A stretch of 64,000 nt of DNA from Monocercomonoides exilis (taxonomy: Eukaryota > Preaxostyla > Oxymonadida > Polymastigidae). Below the pieces are notes generated by a model. It ran no database searches, was not told where the DNA came from, and worked only from the letters and a program-made list of their open reading frames with translations. Made by a program: the position numbers and the translations under genes. The stretch covers positions 994,501 through 1,058,500 of the forward strand of contig LSRY02000012.1 in NCBI GenBank assembly GCA_001643675.2, read 5' to 3'. Positions 35,263 through 45,652 of this stretch are shown here, in pieces. Numbering within the stretch: the first letter of the stretch is position 1; every line of letters starts with the position of its first letter.

Positions 35263-35790
35263 TGTCTTTCTTTTTAATCAAGATTTTCATAAGGTTTGGC
35301 ATTCGTTTGCAATAGCGTTTCTGTTTTGTATTTATAAAAATATTTTTGTCCTGCTTCAAATCTTGTTCTTTTCCATTCATTTCTTCTTCACTTTTCACGC
35401 ACTGACAGATACCAAAAAAAAACCTTTTAATGTTTATGAATTATGTTAATACTTTTCATACAATATAAATGTTTATTTTTATTGAAATTGGTTGTTATCT
35501 ACACTGTTTTACATGACTTTTTTAAACAATTGTTGAGAATAAAAGTTTGATTGAGGATTGTTTGGAATCATTTCAACATAATGAATGGTATTTAAACAGA
35601 GCATTGTTAATTATTTGCTTTTATATTTTTGAAAAATTGCCTCATTTATTGTGTCCATTCTTCAATCAAAAAATCAAATATATAATGGTTGCTAATTAAC
35701 TGATTATCCCTGTTATAATTTGGCAGCATTTGCTTTTTAAAGTATGAACTTTATGTGAGTCTTCAAATAAAATATATTTCATTCATGATA
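35263..35790. other. Spacer between transposon and MITE B
   Basis: About 530 bp of AT-rich sequence with no coding or repeat structure that I can see. It may be original host DNA between insertions. Confidence 0.5.
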
Positions 35791-36034
35791 TGTCTCAATT
35801 TTTTTGAAAAGTTCCTTTTGTTTAATTTTCAGGTCAAAATGGAAAATGAATATTTTCATCAAAATTTCATTCCAACTCTCAAAAATTCACCATTATGGAA
35901 ATAATTGCATTAATAAACATTTGCTTCCATGCCAGTGAATTTTTGAGAGTTGGAATGAAATTTTGATGAAAATATTCATTTTCCATTTTGACCTGAAAAT
36001 TAAACAAAAGGAACTTTTCAAAAAAATTGAGACA
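35791..36034. mobile_element. MITE copy B (244 bp)
   Basis: Second copy of the foldback element: arms 35791-35890 and 35935-36034 around a 44-bp loop. The arms are almost perfect inverted repeats, including the parts where copy A has diverged. It is flanked on both sides by TA (35789-35790 and 36035-36036), as expected for a TA target duplication. The right end is only 11 bp upstream of the start codon of the ARM-like gene. Confidence 0.9.
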
Positions 36035-36045
36035 TATTATAAGAA

Positions 36046-37258
36046 ATGCTCCAGGAACTGAAGATTTGCACAGTTGATGAGCAGAAACAAAAATTTGAAA
36101 AAGTATTCAGTTTTCTTCCTGAAATAAATGGCAAAGAATTTAAGGCTATTTTTTCAAAAGAAATCTTTGAGGAAATTGAAACAATGATCGAAGAAAATAT
36201 ATTATCGCTCGAAAATTCTTTTTGTTTGCTGAAGAGATTTGGGTGTTGGAAAGTGCAAAAAGAAAAGTTTATTTTTGGTTTTTGTATGTCTTCGTTGAAA
36301 AAAAGATTTGAGAAGATGATCATTGAAGATGAGAAGAAGAAAGAACGAAAAAATGAAAAGATGCTAATTGATCTATGTGTGAAGTTTCGAACGTTTGGAG
36401 TTTACAGAACTTGTCAATTGCCTCCCAACGATTTACATGAAGTCTGTGTTAGTTTCCTTCTGAAAGTTGTTTTAAAGAAAATGAAAAATTCGGATGCACA
36501 AAGTGAAGTTGAAGAAGCATTATTGGCATTGAGTAATATTTGCGAGAATCACGTTTGTAAATTGTCATTTCATTATCTTTATTCAGATTTTGAATAATGT
36601 GTTAAAAAAGACTGTTTGCGAAAAATTGTTCTTGAAGGAGGTTGTTGATATCGTCAAGTATCATCAGGAGCATTACGATTTCACATATCTTGCTTATCAA
36701 TCGATTTGGTATTTTCTTGCAAACAGATGTTGGAGAAGCTCTGAAGTTAAAAATGTGATTGTGAATGATCTGCATTTTGTAGAAGAAGCAATGCGAGTAT
36801 TAGAAGAGCTGGAGAGATTCGTTGAATTGAGTAAAAGCAAAGAGAAAATATTTAGAAAGAAAGAAAAATCGTTTATTTTGAGATGAAACAAGACATTAAA
36901 AGATTGTTGTTCTATTTGTAGCATTTCAAATAGCGACTATGTGAAAATAATAAGAAGCATTGTTAGGTTGTGCAGAGCTGCTCAGGGTTACAATGGAAAG
37001 ATAATAATTGGATACTATTTTGAATTTTTCCATTATTTTTCCCACCCAAAAAACGAAAACGCAGAAGGATTTTTAGAAAGTGGAGCTGTTGATTTTTTTT
37101 TAAAGGAACTTTTGCATCCAACGTTTGACCTTTTTGAAATACACTGTTGTTTTGTTGTCTTTTGGAAACTTTTAGAAAGTCTAAACAAAAGTGTGAATAA
37201 GAAAACAGATTGGGCAAAACTGAAGATTATTAAGAAGAAGTTATATAAAGTACAATAG
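36046..37258 (+). CDS. Armadillo-like helical repeat protein, possibly truncated
   Basis: Three exons: 36046-36552, 36587-36870 and 36922-37258 (375 aa). Introns are GTTTGT..TTCAG (34 nt) and GTTTATT..TTGTAG (51 nt). Phases fit. The product is all alpha-helical with ARM/HEAT-like features (EVEEALLALSNICENH; IIRSIVRLCRAAQGYN). Its function is unknown. Two oddities: the start codon sits 11 bp from MITE B, so an original 5' exon or promoter may have been displaced. In addition, the TAG stop at 37256 is followed in frame by 25 sensible codons (EEGFEDCIISFTGAFLLQIL) up to another TAG. A recently disabled or 3'-shortened gene is therefore possible. Confidence 0.6.
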
Positions 37259-37372
37259 GAAGAAGGATTTGAAGATTGCATCATTAGTTTCACCGGAGCA
37301 TTTCTTCTTCAAATTTTAGGAATGTCCGTTCTGCTTTAGGATCCCAATAATTTTATTATATGTTACTGAATA

Positions 37373-37405
37373 CCATTGGTGCCAAAACCGGGACCTTTCG
37401 CGAAA
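37373..37405 (+). repeat. Left TIR of pogo-like element 2
   Basis: 33 bp, identical to the reverse complement of 39839-39871. The inner end is the 10-bp palindrome TTTCGCGAAA. Preceded by TA. Confidence 0.95.
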
Positions 37406-37737
37406 CCCTGAACCATTCGCAATCCAGAAATAAAAAATAATCGCAATCAATACCTTTTTCCACTTTCAAAAAAAACATAATACAAATTCAAATAAAAAAT
37501 ACTCGAAGGATAAATGAAATTACATACACACCATTTTCTTGTATTGATATAATATCTCCATGAAAAACGTCATAAAATTTCCTGATATTTCAGAAACATC
37601 AAAGAAATTTTTGACGAAACAAAAACACACAGTGATAAAACAAAAAAGAAATAATATTTCATATGATTTTTCTTGATTTCACTTTGTGTTTTTTCAAAAC
37701 GGATTTTTTATTGCTTCGATCAATTCCATAATGCGTT

Positions 37738-39572
37738 ATGGAAAAAACTCAAACAAATATTTGCAAGTTGCAAAAAGTTATTACAAAATCTTGTTATAGA
37801 AAAATTAAATCTAGATCGCAAAAACTTTTTGAAGCAAAGAAAGAAATTCCAATTTCATGCAGAGAAGCTACGAAAGCGCAATTAATTTCTTAATCATCTT
37901 GGTTCCGTGCAAAAAAAGCAGAAAATAAAGGGCGAATTGTTGGAAGGATCAGTGTGAAACTTGCGATTTCTGATTCAGAATCGGAAATAATAGATAATCA
38001 GGTTTTATCGAAATTATCTGAACATGAAATAGTGGGAGTTTCAGATGTCCAATCAATGGTATTTCTATTTTATTGTTTGAAATTTTATTTATTTTCTTTA
38101 TTTCAGTGCGTTGAGTTGAAGCAAAAAAGAATGGAGAGCGCAAACAAAGAGGTAACCTTTGATTAGAAATATGCTTACAAATTGTTGAAAAGAAGCGAAA
38201 TCATTCACACTGCTGTCGCGAAACCGTTGGAAGCTGCAAAGATTATTGCACAATCACCAGAATCCATTAGAACATGGTTTGCTGATTTGGCTGACTTGGA
38301 TAAAAAGTATAATATCGTTGGATCAGCCATTTTCAATTTTGACGAAACTTCTGTTCGATTTGGACAAGAAGCGTCAAAACTTTTTGTTTGCCTGAAGGAT
38401 CAACTTCCTCCTTCACCTCCAGCTCCACAAAAGGTCTCGAATGCAACAATGTGTTTCTGTGTGTGTGCTGATGGCTCATGTTTGAATCATTATTTGCTCT
38501 GGCCAAACAGGTCGATCCCTGACGAGTTTTCGAATTTTCCTTCATTTTCCATCAAATATCTTTACGCAAGCTCCGGATGGATCACAAACGATTTATTAAC
38601 GACGATTTTTATCAATGATTGGCTGATTCATATCAAAGAGAAAGTGAAGCCAACTCGCTTGAGGAGAGCATTAATTCTGATGGATCATCATGTTACGCAT
38701 TTCTGCCCTGAAGTTATTACAGCTGCAAAAAATTCCCATATAATTATTGAGTATTTCCCTCAGAATATTACTCATTTCCACAACCTTGTTACAGTTGCAT
38801 TTCTTCCATGTTTTAATTTGTGCAAAACAACTTGCTTCATACACCACATCCATTTTCGTTGCGAACATACAGGTTTTCCTTTTCTCGAGTTCTATGAGAT
38901 ATAACAGCAGCAACAGTTCAGCCTTCCACAATTAGAATTGCTTTTTTGAAAACAGGTGTTTGGCCTATAACAGCAACTGAAGTTCTATCACGAGTTTGTG
39001 GATCTGCAAAACAAATCTCTGGAGGGAAGAAAGTTATCAAGTCATCTACGGATCTTCAATCAGAATTGTTCGGAAAATTTTCACCGACAAAGAAAATGGA
39101 TAAAAAAACGAATTTTGATGAAAAATCTGCAATAACACAACCAAGTTGCCTTAAAGACACAAATGACTTACAAAGAGAGCTGGATGTTTTATGCAACCGT
39201 GTTGCACAAATAAAGAAGCAATTGGAAGATGCAACAGGTTCAAAGAATGAAGAGGATGAAAACTTGAACGTGATGAAAAAAGAAAAAGTGACAATTGTGA
39301 AGGAAGAAGATTCAATTTTTGATATGAAGAAATCAGAAAAACGAAGATAGCTGGACATTCTACAAGATGATATGGATGCATTAGAAGTAGATGAATTAAA
39401 AGAATCAATCACCAAAATTTGGGCGAAAGCAAAACGTTTGACAGCTTCAAGGGTGAGATATGTTGGCATGATGACAAGATGCCTATCTCCAATAATCATT
39501 TAAAAAAATAAGAAGGCTCGTGAAAACTGCTTCTTGAAAAAGAAAATGCAAAAACAAAAAGAAGTATAATGA
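37738..39572 (+). pseudogene. Pogo-like DDE transposase with in-frame stops
   Basis: ATG 37738. Exon 1 ends at 38058 (GTATTT donor) and exon 2 starts at 38107. The N-terminal DNA-binding region is about 107 codons. The first catalytic block is AIFNFDETSVRFG, followed by CFCVCADGS, then the second block ALILMDHHVTHF. The third block, reached after a one-base shift near 38777, reads QPCYSC where the related copy has QPCDNC, so the third catalytic Asp is lost. IRIAFLKTGVWPI and a coiled C-terminus follow. In-frame stops are TAA 37891, TAG 38164, a TAA at about 38813, a TGA near 38893 and TAG 39348. The reading then runs to TAA 39501, or beyond it to TAA-TGA at 39567-39572. Inactive under the standard code, and probably inactive anyway because of the Asp loss. 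Confidence 0.8.
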
Positions 39573-39838
39573 AATGAAAAGAGATTCATCACTAATTCAA
39601 TTATCTGTTGGCAGAATCATAATTGTTGTTTAGAAATGTTTTATGTGTGAAAAAACAATTTATTAGGTTTTCCTCAATCGTTGAATGATTTTCCTATCAT
39701 TTCATCAGTTTTGAAACCGTTTGATAACAAACATGCAATGGCTTTTTAAATTCATTGGTAAACAAAGGAGAATTTCAAATAAAAAATTTCATAAAATGAA
39801 AAATATTATCAATGTTCAGTTTCATAAAAAGTTCCGGA

Positions 39839-39871
39839 TTTCGCGAAAGGTCCCGGTTTTGGCACCAATGG
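39839..39871 (-). repeat. Right TIR of pogo-like element 2
   Basis: 33 bp, perfect inverted copy of 37373-37405, followed by TA. Confidence 0.95.
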
Positions 39872-39873
39872 TA

Positions 39874-40538
39874 TATGAAACAACGCTTATCATCAGCAAA
39901 TCATAATCAATTCCATTATAAATTGAAATTTCTGAAAGAAATAAACAATTGTTAGACCATTTTCCGAAAATGATTGAGGCAACAAAATTATGTGATGCTT
40001 TCTGATACCAAAAAGGATATATGATAGAGCTTCCTTGAAATGGATTAAACAAATATTTTCAAACTCAATAAATTGCATTTCCGATATTTTCATAAAAATG
40101 TATCGTTTCATTTATTCTTTTCTTTCTTTTTTTTCTAAATTTGCATTACGATCCAAATGATTATTTAGTGATTAAAGATAAAAATCATCATCGAAATTAA
40201 AATAAACAAATAATTTACTTGAGCTTTTGCTTGATTTTTACTCCAGATGATATTATTACCAAATATAAAAATTTTTGTGTTATTTTTTGTAAATGAGTCC
40301 GGAGAAAGTCATAAGTCAATTTTCAAGATTGATGCATGTGTGAAACAATTGCTTAAACTCGTGTAAAAGAAAAATTAGTTTTGATCCTGTTTCTTTAAAC
40401 TATGTTGGCGAAATTTAAATTGCATGAACAACAAAAATTTTCTGAAAAGAGAAAAACGATCTTTCTGGCCATAATAAATTGGTTAAAATGAAGTTTGGTT
40501 TATTTATGCGTTTATATGCAAATAAATATTTAAAATGA
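39874..40538. other. AT-rich intergenic region
   Basis: Between the transposon and the SPRY-like gene. No coding, repeat or RNA structure is recognised. It presumably holds the promoter of the downstream gene. Confidence 0.5.
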
Positions 40539-42399
40539 ATGAATATATTTAATGGAAATTATAGCACTGAGCTAAAATGGTGGAATGATAATCGAGCTAA
40601 TTTGAGTTTTTTAAGCACCGATGACACAATAAAGCTTAAGCATTTTCCTATAACCACTGCAGATTTAAGAAGAGATTATTTCGCAAAAGGCAAAAAAGAA
40701 GAATTTAGTAATGAAGTTATGTCTAAATGTAATTTTTCTCAAGAATTGTCTTCAAAGATAGCAGATGAAATGTGGTCAGCACTTGAACAAGATACTTACT
40801 TTATTGAATCGCTTCGAAAGGAACAAGATCTCCATAAGGGAATTATTAATCTAGGAGAAGTTTGATATATGTTTTTAAAAGTATTGTTCTGAAATTGATC
40901 TTTTATATTTATAGTGTACATTAGCGTTACAAAAGAACATAGCAGGAGTTGCTTTCGACACTCAGCAATTACGAAAGGAGATTCCCGCAATTGTGAATGA
41001 GACTGCGTCGCTTCCAATTGAATCCATGCAGCATCAACTTGCATTGATGGAAGAATCTTTAAATTCTCGAATCGACAAACTTGAAAAAGCTGTAAGAGAG
41101 AATGCAACCTATGTTCAAATATTAGTAGGATTGATACGCGGAGAAAGAGAAGCAGAAGAAATGCGAATAAAAGCAATCGAACAGGCTGAAAGAAAGAAAA
41201 TTGAAGAAGAAATGGCAAAAGAAAGAGCTAAAGTTGAAGAGGAGATGAGAATTGCTGAAGAAGAGAGGAGAAGAAGGGAAGAAGAAGAAGAACGACTTCG
41301 AGTGAAGACAGAAGAAGAACTTGCTGCAGAGCGAGCTATTTTGGAAGCGAAACGGCGTGAAGAGGAAGAAGCCAGACGAAAAATAACAGAAAGGCATAAC
41401 AGAATTGCTTCAATCAAAGAAGCACTTCAAAAATCTGTTGAGGTGCAGATAAAAACTGCTCGCCTGGTGAGCTTGTTACCTCAAAGCGTCAAAGTCAGCT
41501 CGAACGGGAGAAGCGCAGTGTGGAAGGCATTCAATCCATGTGTGCTGTACTTGCCTGTGTTCCCGTTCCAAACGCTCGACAGCCACACCAATGGACTCCT
41601 CACTGGAGACCTTGCATTAACACCCGAAGAGAGAGACGAAGATCTTGCCAGCGAGATCATCTCTGGCGGTGTGTGGGTCTGTGAATGGAAAATTACGCAG
41701 GACAATGAAGAATCGGTTGTGCTGCAGTGTGCCATTGGGATTGTCGATGCTGCTGTGATACCAACCTCTGAAGCATCTCCTTCATTGGCTCACTCAATGC
41801 CTTCAATGTCTTCGTCTTCCACACCTTCTTCAGATGCTGACTCGTCTCTGAGTGAAAGCTCGCTTTCTGCATCAGCTTCGCCCGATGCTTCGCCTGCACA
41901 TTCGCTCACACTCTCACAGTCAGACACGTCACGTTCCGAAGACATCCTCACGGCCAATGACAATGTTGGAATGAAAGCGTATGGCTGTGTCTATCAGTCT
42001 GGTCAGGGAGATTGTGTGCAAAAGAAGCGACGTCTGAAGGGAAATGCAGCGTATGGCAAAGGTGACACCATTGGTGTTGAGGTCGACATGGAAACGCGAC
42101 GTATTGGATGGACAAAGAACGGGAAGCCACAGCCAGTTGTATTCAGTAACATTCCAAATAGAATTGCTTTTATTGTATGTATTTTGTAATATTTTATTTT
42201 TCTTTCTCTTCACGATTTCATTTTTTTTGCGTGTATGATATTATTTTTTTATCCATCATCCTTGCAAATCTTTTCCTCGATTCTTTAGTGTCGGTGCACA
42301 GAAGAAGGAGTCACTGTGAAATGCACCTCTCTCAAGAAGATTAGCCGAGCACAAGTCAGCGGCCACATCGATTCTGTGGAAACGCCTTGGGAATATTGA
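40539..42399 (+). CDS. Coiled-coil protein with SPRY-like C-terminal domain
   Basis: Three exons: 40539-40859, 40915-42174 and 42289-42399 (563 aa, TGA). All introns are phase 0. The N-terminus (about 1-110) has no recognised domain. A long charged coiled coil occupies about 135-290 (Glu/Arg/Lys-rich, EEMRIAEEERRRREEEEERL). The C-terminal half looks like a B30.2/SPRY-type beta-sandwich: GGVWVCEWKI, then a Ser-rich loop insert, YGCVYQSGQGDC, the characteristic GDTIGVEVDMETRRIGW, and NGKPQPVVFSNI. SPRY domains bind protein partners. A coiled-coil plus SPRY layout suggests a dimeric adaptor, but the partner is unknown. Start choice: an earlier ATG at 40535 hits a stop at once. Confidence 0.75.
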
Positions 42400-42636
42400 T
42401 CTGGACTCTGATGAAAACACACTGAGTGCTTCTGTCTTTCTCGCTTCTTTCATCTTCATACATCTTATTGTCTAACATTTGTTCTTATTATAATTGTTAG
42501 TGGTTGCACTTCATCTTTTCATGAGTGAAAAAAACTGTAAAAAGCTAATAAAAATAAAATTAAACAGCGAAATGAGTCGAAAATCTGTTTTGAAGAAATA
42601 AAAATTGATAGAAAGACATGAAAATTGAGAAAGAGA

Positions 42637-45383
42637 CTAAGAATGTGCCTCTTCTTCTCCTGCAAGAGACGCGGCTGTGGATGCAATGGCCGATTTCATC
42701 TGCTGTCGTGCTGTTTCGATGAATCTGCGCTGGTCTCGTTTCACTAAAGAAGTACACAAAATATGACATAATAAGATTTGAATGTTAAAAAAAAGATTGT
42801 TTTAAACAGTGATTGATGCAATTATTTCAGTTAAAGGAAATAAGATGAAAATGGAAGAAGAAGAATTTCTAACCTTGCTCGCGAAGAAGACCATGTTCGA
42901 CTTCTGGGAAGAGGAATGAAGTGACCAGATCTTTCACCACTTTTTCCGGATCTCTCTGAAAGTTACAAATCAACAAAAAGGTTTTCATTTAAGGGTGGGA
43001 AAAAATAAAGAAAGAAAAGAAAAGAAAGAAACAGAGTGAGAAAGAGAGAAAAGAAAGAGGAAAAGCAAATGAGCAATTATAATTTTGCAAAAGAATAATG
43101 AGTTAAATGAAGAAAGATTAAAAAATGAGACCTGTTCGACTTGGTACAACACATCTCCCAATCTGCCAGCCAATACACGAGCTTCCATAACAGCGTTCTT
43201 CTTTGCAGCTGAAAAGAGAAAAATGATTAGATGATAAAATAAAAAGATATTCCAAAATTGAAGAAAATATGTTAATCAAAAAAGAAAAAGAAAAAGAAAT
43301 CATAAATTAAAATAAGTCACAAATAATTGAAAAAAAATTCGCAATAATGCAAGAACATTCTCTTTAAAAATCAGCAATTCTCACCAAATACAAACCAGCA
43401 TCGCACGAGTCTGCAATAATCGACTCCAAGAACGCGTCCACTGTTCTGTGCTGTGTGTGCATCACCTGTCTCATTCTCTCGTCTTCTCTCGCTCTCTTCT
43501 CTTCCTCCTCCTGTCTGCGCCCGCTCTCTGCCGCCTCTCTCAGTCTTCTGCTTCTCTCTGCCAGCTGCACCATCGCTGCCACACGCCTCTCCTCCCTCAC
43601 TCTCACCAGCTCTGCAGACAGCGTGTCCAGCGTAGCACCAATAACCTCTCCAACTGCGCCACTGACAATCGCCCTGGCAGCCTTTTCTTGTGCCTCAGCC
43701 AACTCAGCTTTAGCATCCTCGTCCAGGCCAGCCATGTCGAACTCAGCCTGCTCTTTCCTCTGCCTTAGGTCTTCTTCAAGACGGAGCTCGCGGATCAAGT
43801 CAGCACGCTTCATCTTGCCTTCCAGCATCATCGTCTGCACGGCCCTTCCTCTCAGCAAGCGCTGCAGCAACAGCGCAGCTCCATATCTTTCGTCGTCTGT
43901 CGCAGCGCCTTCTCCTCCTTCGCCTTCCATTTCGACTGTTGGTGTCGGTGGACGCACAGGAATATGCTTCGTCTTCTTCTTCTTTTCGCCTTCTCTTTCA
44001 ACCGATCCTGTTGAGGCAGCTGTGCCAGGTCGCTTCTGGGCTCGCAACGCTGCCTCCATCTCGCGAATGTGTCCGTCTATTTTCAGCTGCTGCCGCTCAG
44101 CCATTGTCTTTGGCTTGGGCTTTGATGGCAAACGGACAGGGCGAGTGAGAACAGAAAGAGGAAGATCTCGCTCGAGAATTTCAAGACCTGTTGTATTAAA
44201 AAAAAGAATGAAAAGAAATAGATTTATAAAAAAAAAAAGGCACATTTGTGTATAAATAAAATTTGTTAGAAATTCAAAGATAAAATCAAATTATTATTAT
44301 TTTTTTTTGAATTGTTCAATTTTATAATCAGAAAGCAGACCTTCGAATGTTTCATTGTACACATTCCGAACAGTTACGCGAGCAACTGCTCTTTCACCGA
44401 CAAGTCCATCGCGCGGCAGAGGAGCATACACTTTTGATTCAAAATTGTGATATTCCTCAACTCGATCCCTCTTCTTTCTTTGTCTTCCTTCAGGTTCTCG
44501 TGCTTCGATTGCGAAATGCCTCAGATTTTTAACTCTTTCTCTTTCAATTGTATGTACAGAAACATCTTTTGTAGCTTCTTTTTCTTCTTTTATTTTCATA
44601 AGTCTTTCTTTCATCACATTCTCCCGAGCTTGTTCTCGAGATGCTAATGCAGTTCTCAGCGCATTAATCCTCCTTTCATGAGCTGCTTTAACTTCCTCTT
44701 CTCTTTCCATCCAATCGTCTAAATCGCATTGCGCAAAATGTTTAACGCGTGCCTTAAAAGCACGAGGATCTGATCCTGTTGGAAGTCTTGCTTCTTTTTC
44801 GCGTCTTTCTTGAGCTTTTTCAATTTGAGCAACTTCGAAAGCTCCAGCAGGAAGTCCATGCCCGTAAGTAAATGAAATAAGCGCAACTATATCTGGATCC
44901 GGTTGGCCGGGTGGAATTATGGATGGAGGAGTGTATGGATCGGTCTGGGCCTCAGAATCTCTAAAACAAAGAAATGACCAACGAGAGCAAACAAAATAAC
45001 CAAACCTATAATCTGTTTGAATTGCCATTTCTCGAGTTTTAACAGTTGTTCCATCAGCTCTGACAACTGTATCTATTTCACTGTTATTATGCAAACGTAT
45101 AAACATTTATTGAAAATTTTCATTTAATAAGTTTGAGAAAAGAAAATGTAAACCCTTGCTGTATAAGTCCACCCCCGAATGTCAAGTGTGGATGCCTAAA
45201 TAAATTTTGTTGAATATTTCGACGATTAGCTCGTTGATTCCCTTTGATTATTAATAGATAAAAAATTGGACCAAACAAATTAAAAGTCAAAAAGAACTTA
45301 ACAATCAAAAAAATGAATAAGCTACCATTTGGAAGTGTCAACGTATGAGTTGTAGTTCCTTGCTGAGCCGAGCGTCGAAACAT
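42637..45383 (-). CDS. CFAP91: CFAP91 (MAATS1/AAT-1), radial spoke base protein
   Basis: Eight exons (high to low): 45383-45326, 45241-45154, 45080-45006, 44960-44341, 44187-43396, 43208-43132, 42955-42874 and 42743-42637 (632 aa, TAG). All phases close. Diagnostic motifs: MAIQTDYR followed by DSEAQTDPYTPPS, YGHGLPAGAFEVAQIEKAQE, VYNETFEGLEILERDLP, PTPTVEMEGE, LLLQRLLRGRAVQTMMLEGK, LVRVREERRVAAMVQLAERS and LVTSFLFPEVEHGLL. CFAP91 links the calmodulin- and spoke-associated complex to radial spoke bases on doublet microtubules and is needed for flagellar motility. The human protein is about 767 aa. This model is shorter at the N-terminus by roughly 120 residues, so an upstream exon may be missing or the N-terminus is genuinely reduced. 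Confidence 0.9.
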
Positions 45384-45652
45384 TTTTTCAACGAACTTAG
45401 ACAAGTTATGGGCTAAAAACAAAAAATTTGATTTCTAATATCATTGATGAGTATCATTAAGGTTTTTTATTTATTAAAAATCAATACACAAATACCTTTA
45501 TTAATATTATCAAATATAAACAAATTAAAATACAACCATATAAAAAGAACACTCGCAAAGCAGCTTAAAGCGTTTGAACATTTTATTTTTTTGTAGTCAA
45601 TGCGCATTCGTTATTTTATTCAATACAGCTCAAAATTTTGATTATTTAGTTT
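45384..45652. promoter_or_regulatory. Divergent promoter region
   Basis: 269 bp between the start codons of CFAP91 (minus) and the 1611-residue protein gene (plus). AT-rich. A short open stretch on the minus strand (ATG near 45580) could be an unrecognised 5' exon of CFAP91, but no splice joins it convincingly. Confidence 0.45.

Larger units (their letters stand above)
37373..39871 (+). mobile_element. Pogo/Tigger-like DNA transposon with perfect TIRs (2.5 kb)
   Basis: Perfect 33-bp inverted repeats (37373-37405 and 39839-39871) begin CCATTGGTGCC and contain the palindrome TTTCGCGAAA. Both ends are flanked by TA (37371-37372 and 39872-39873), the target duplication of the Tc1/mariner/pogo superfamily. 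It encodes a DDE transposase on the plus strand, interrupted by stops and one shift. Perfect ends suggest a fairly recent insertion. Confidence 0.93.
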
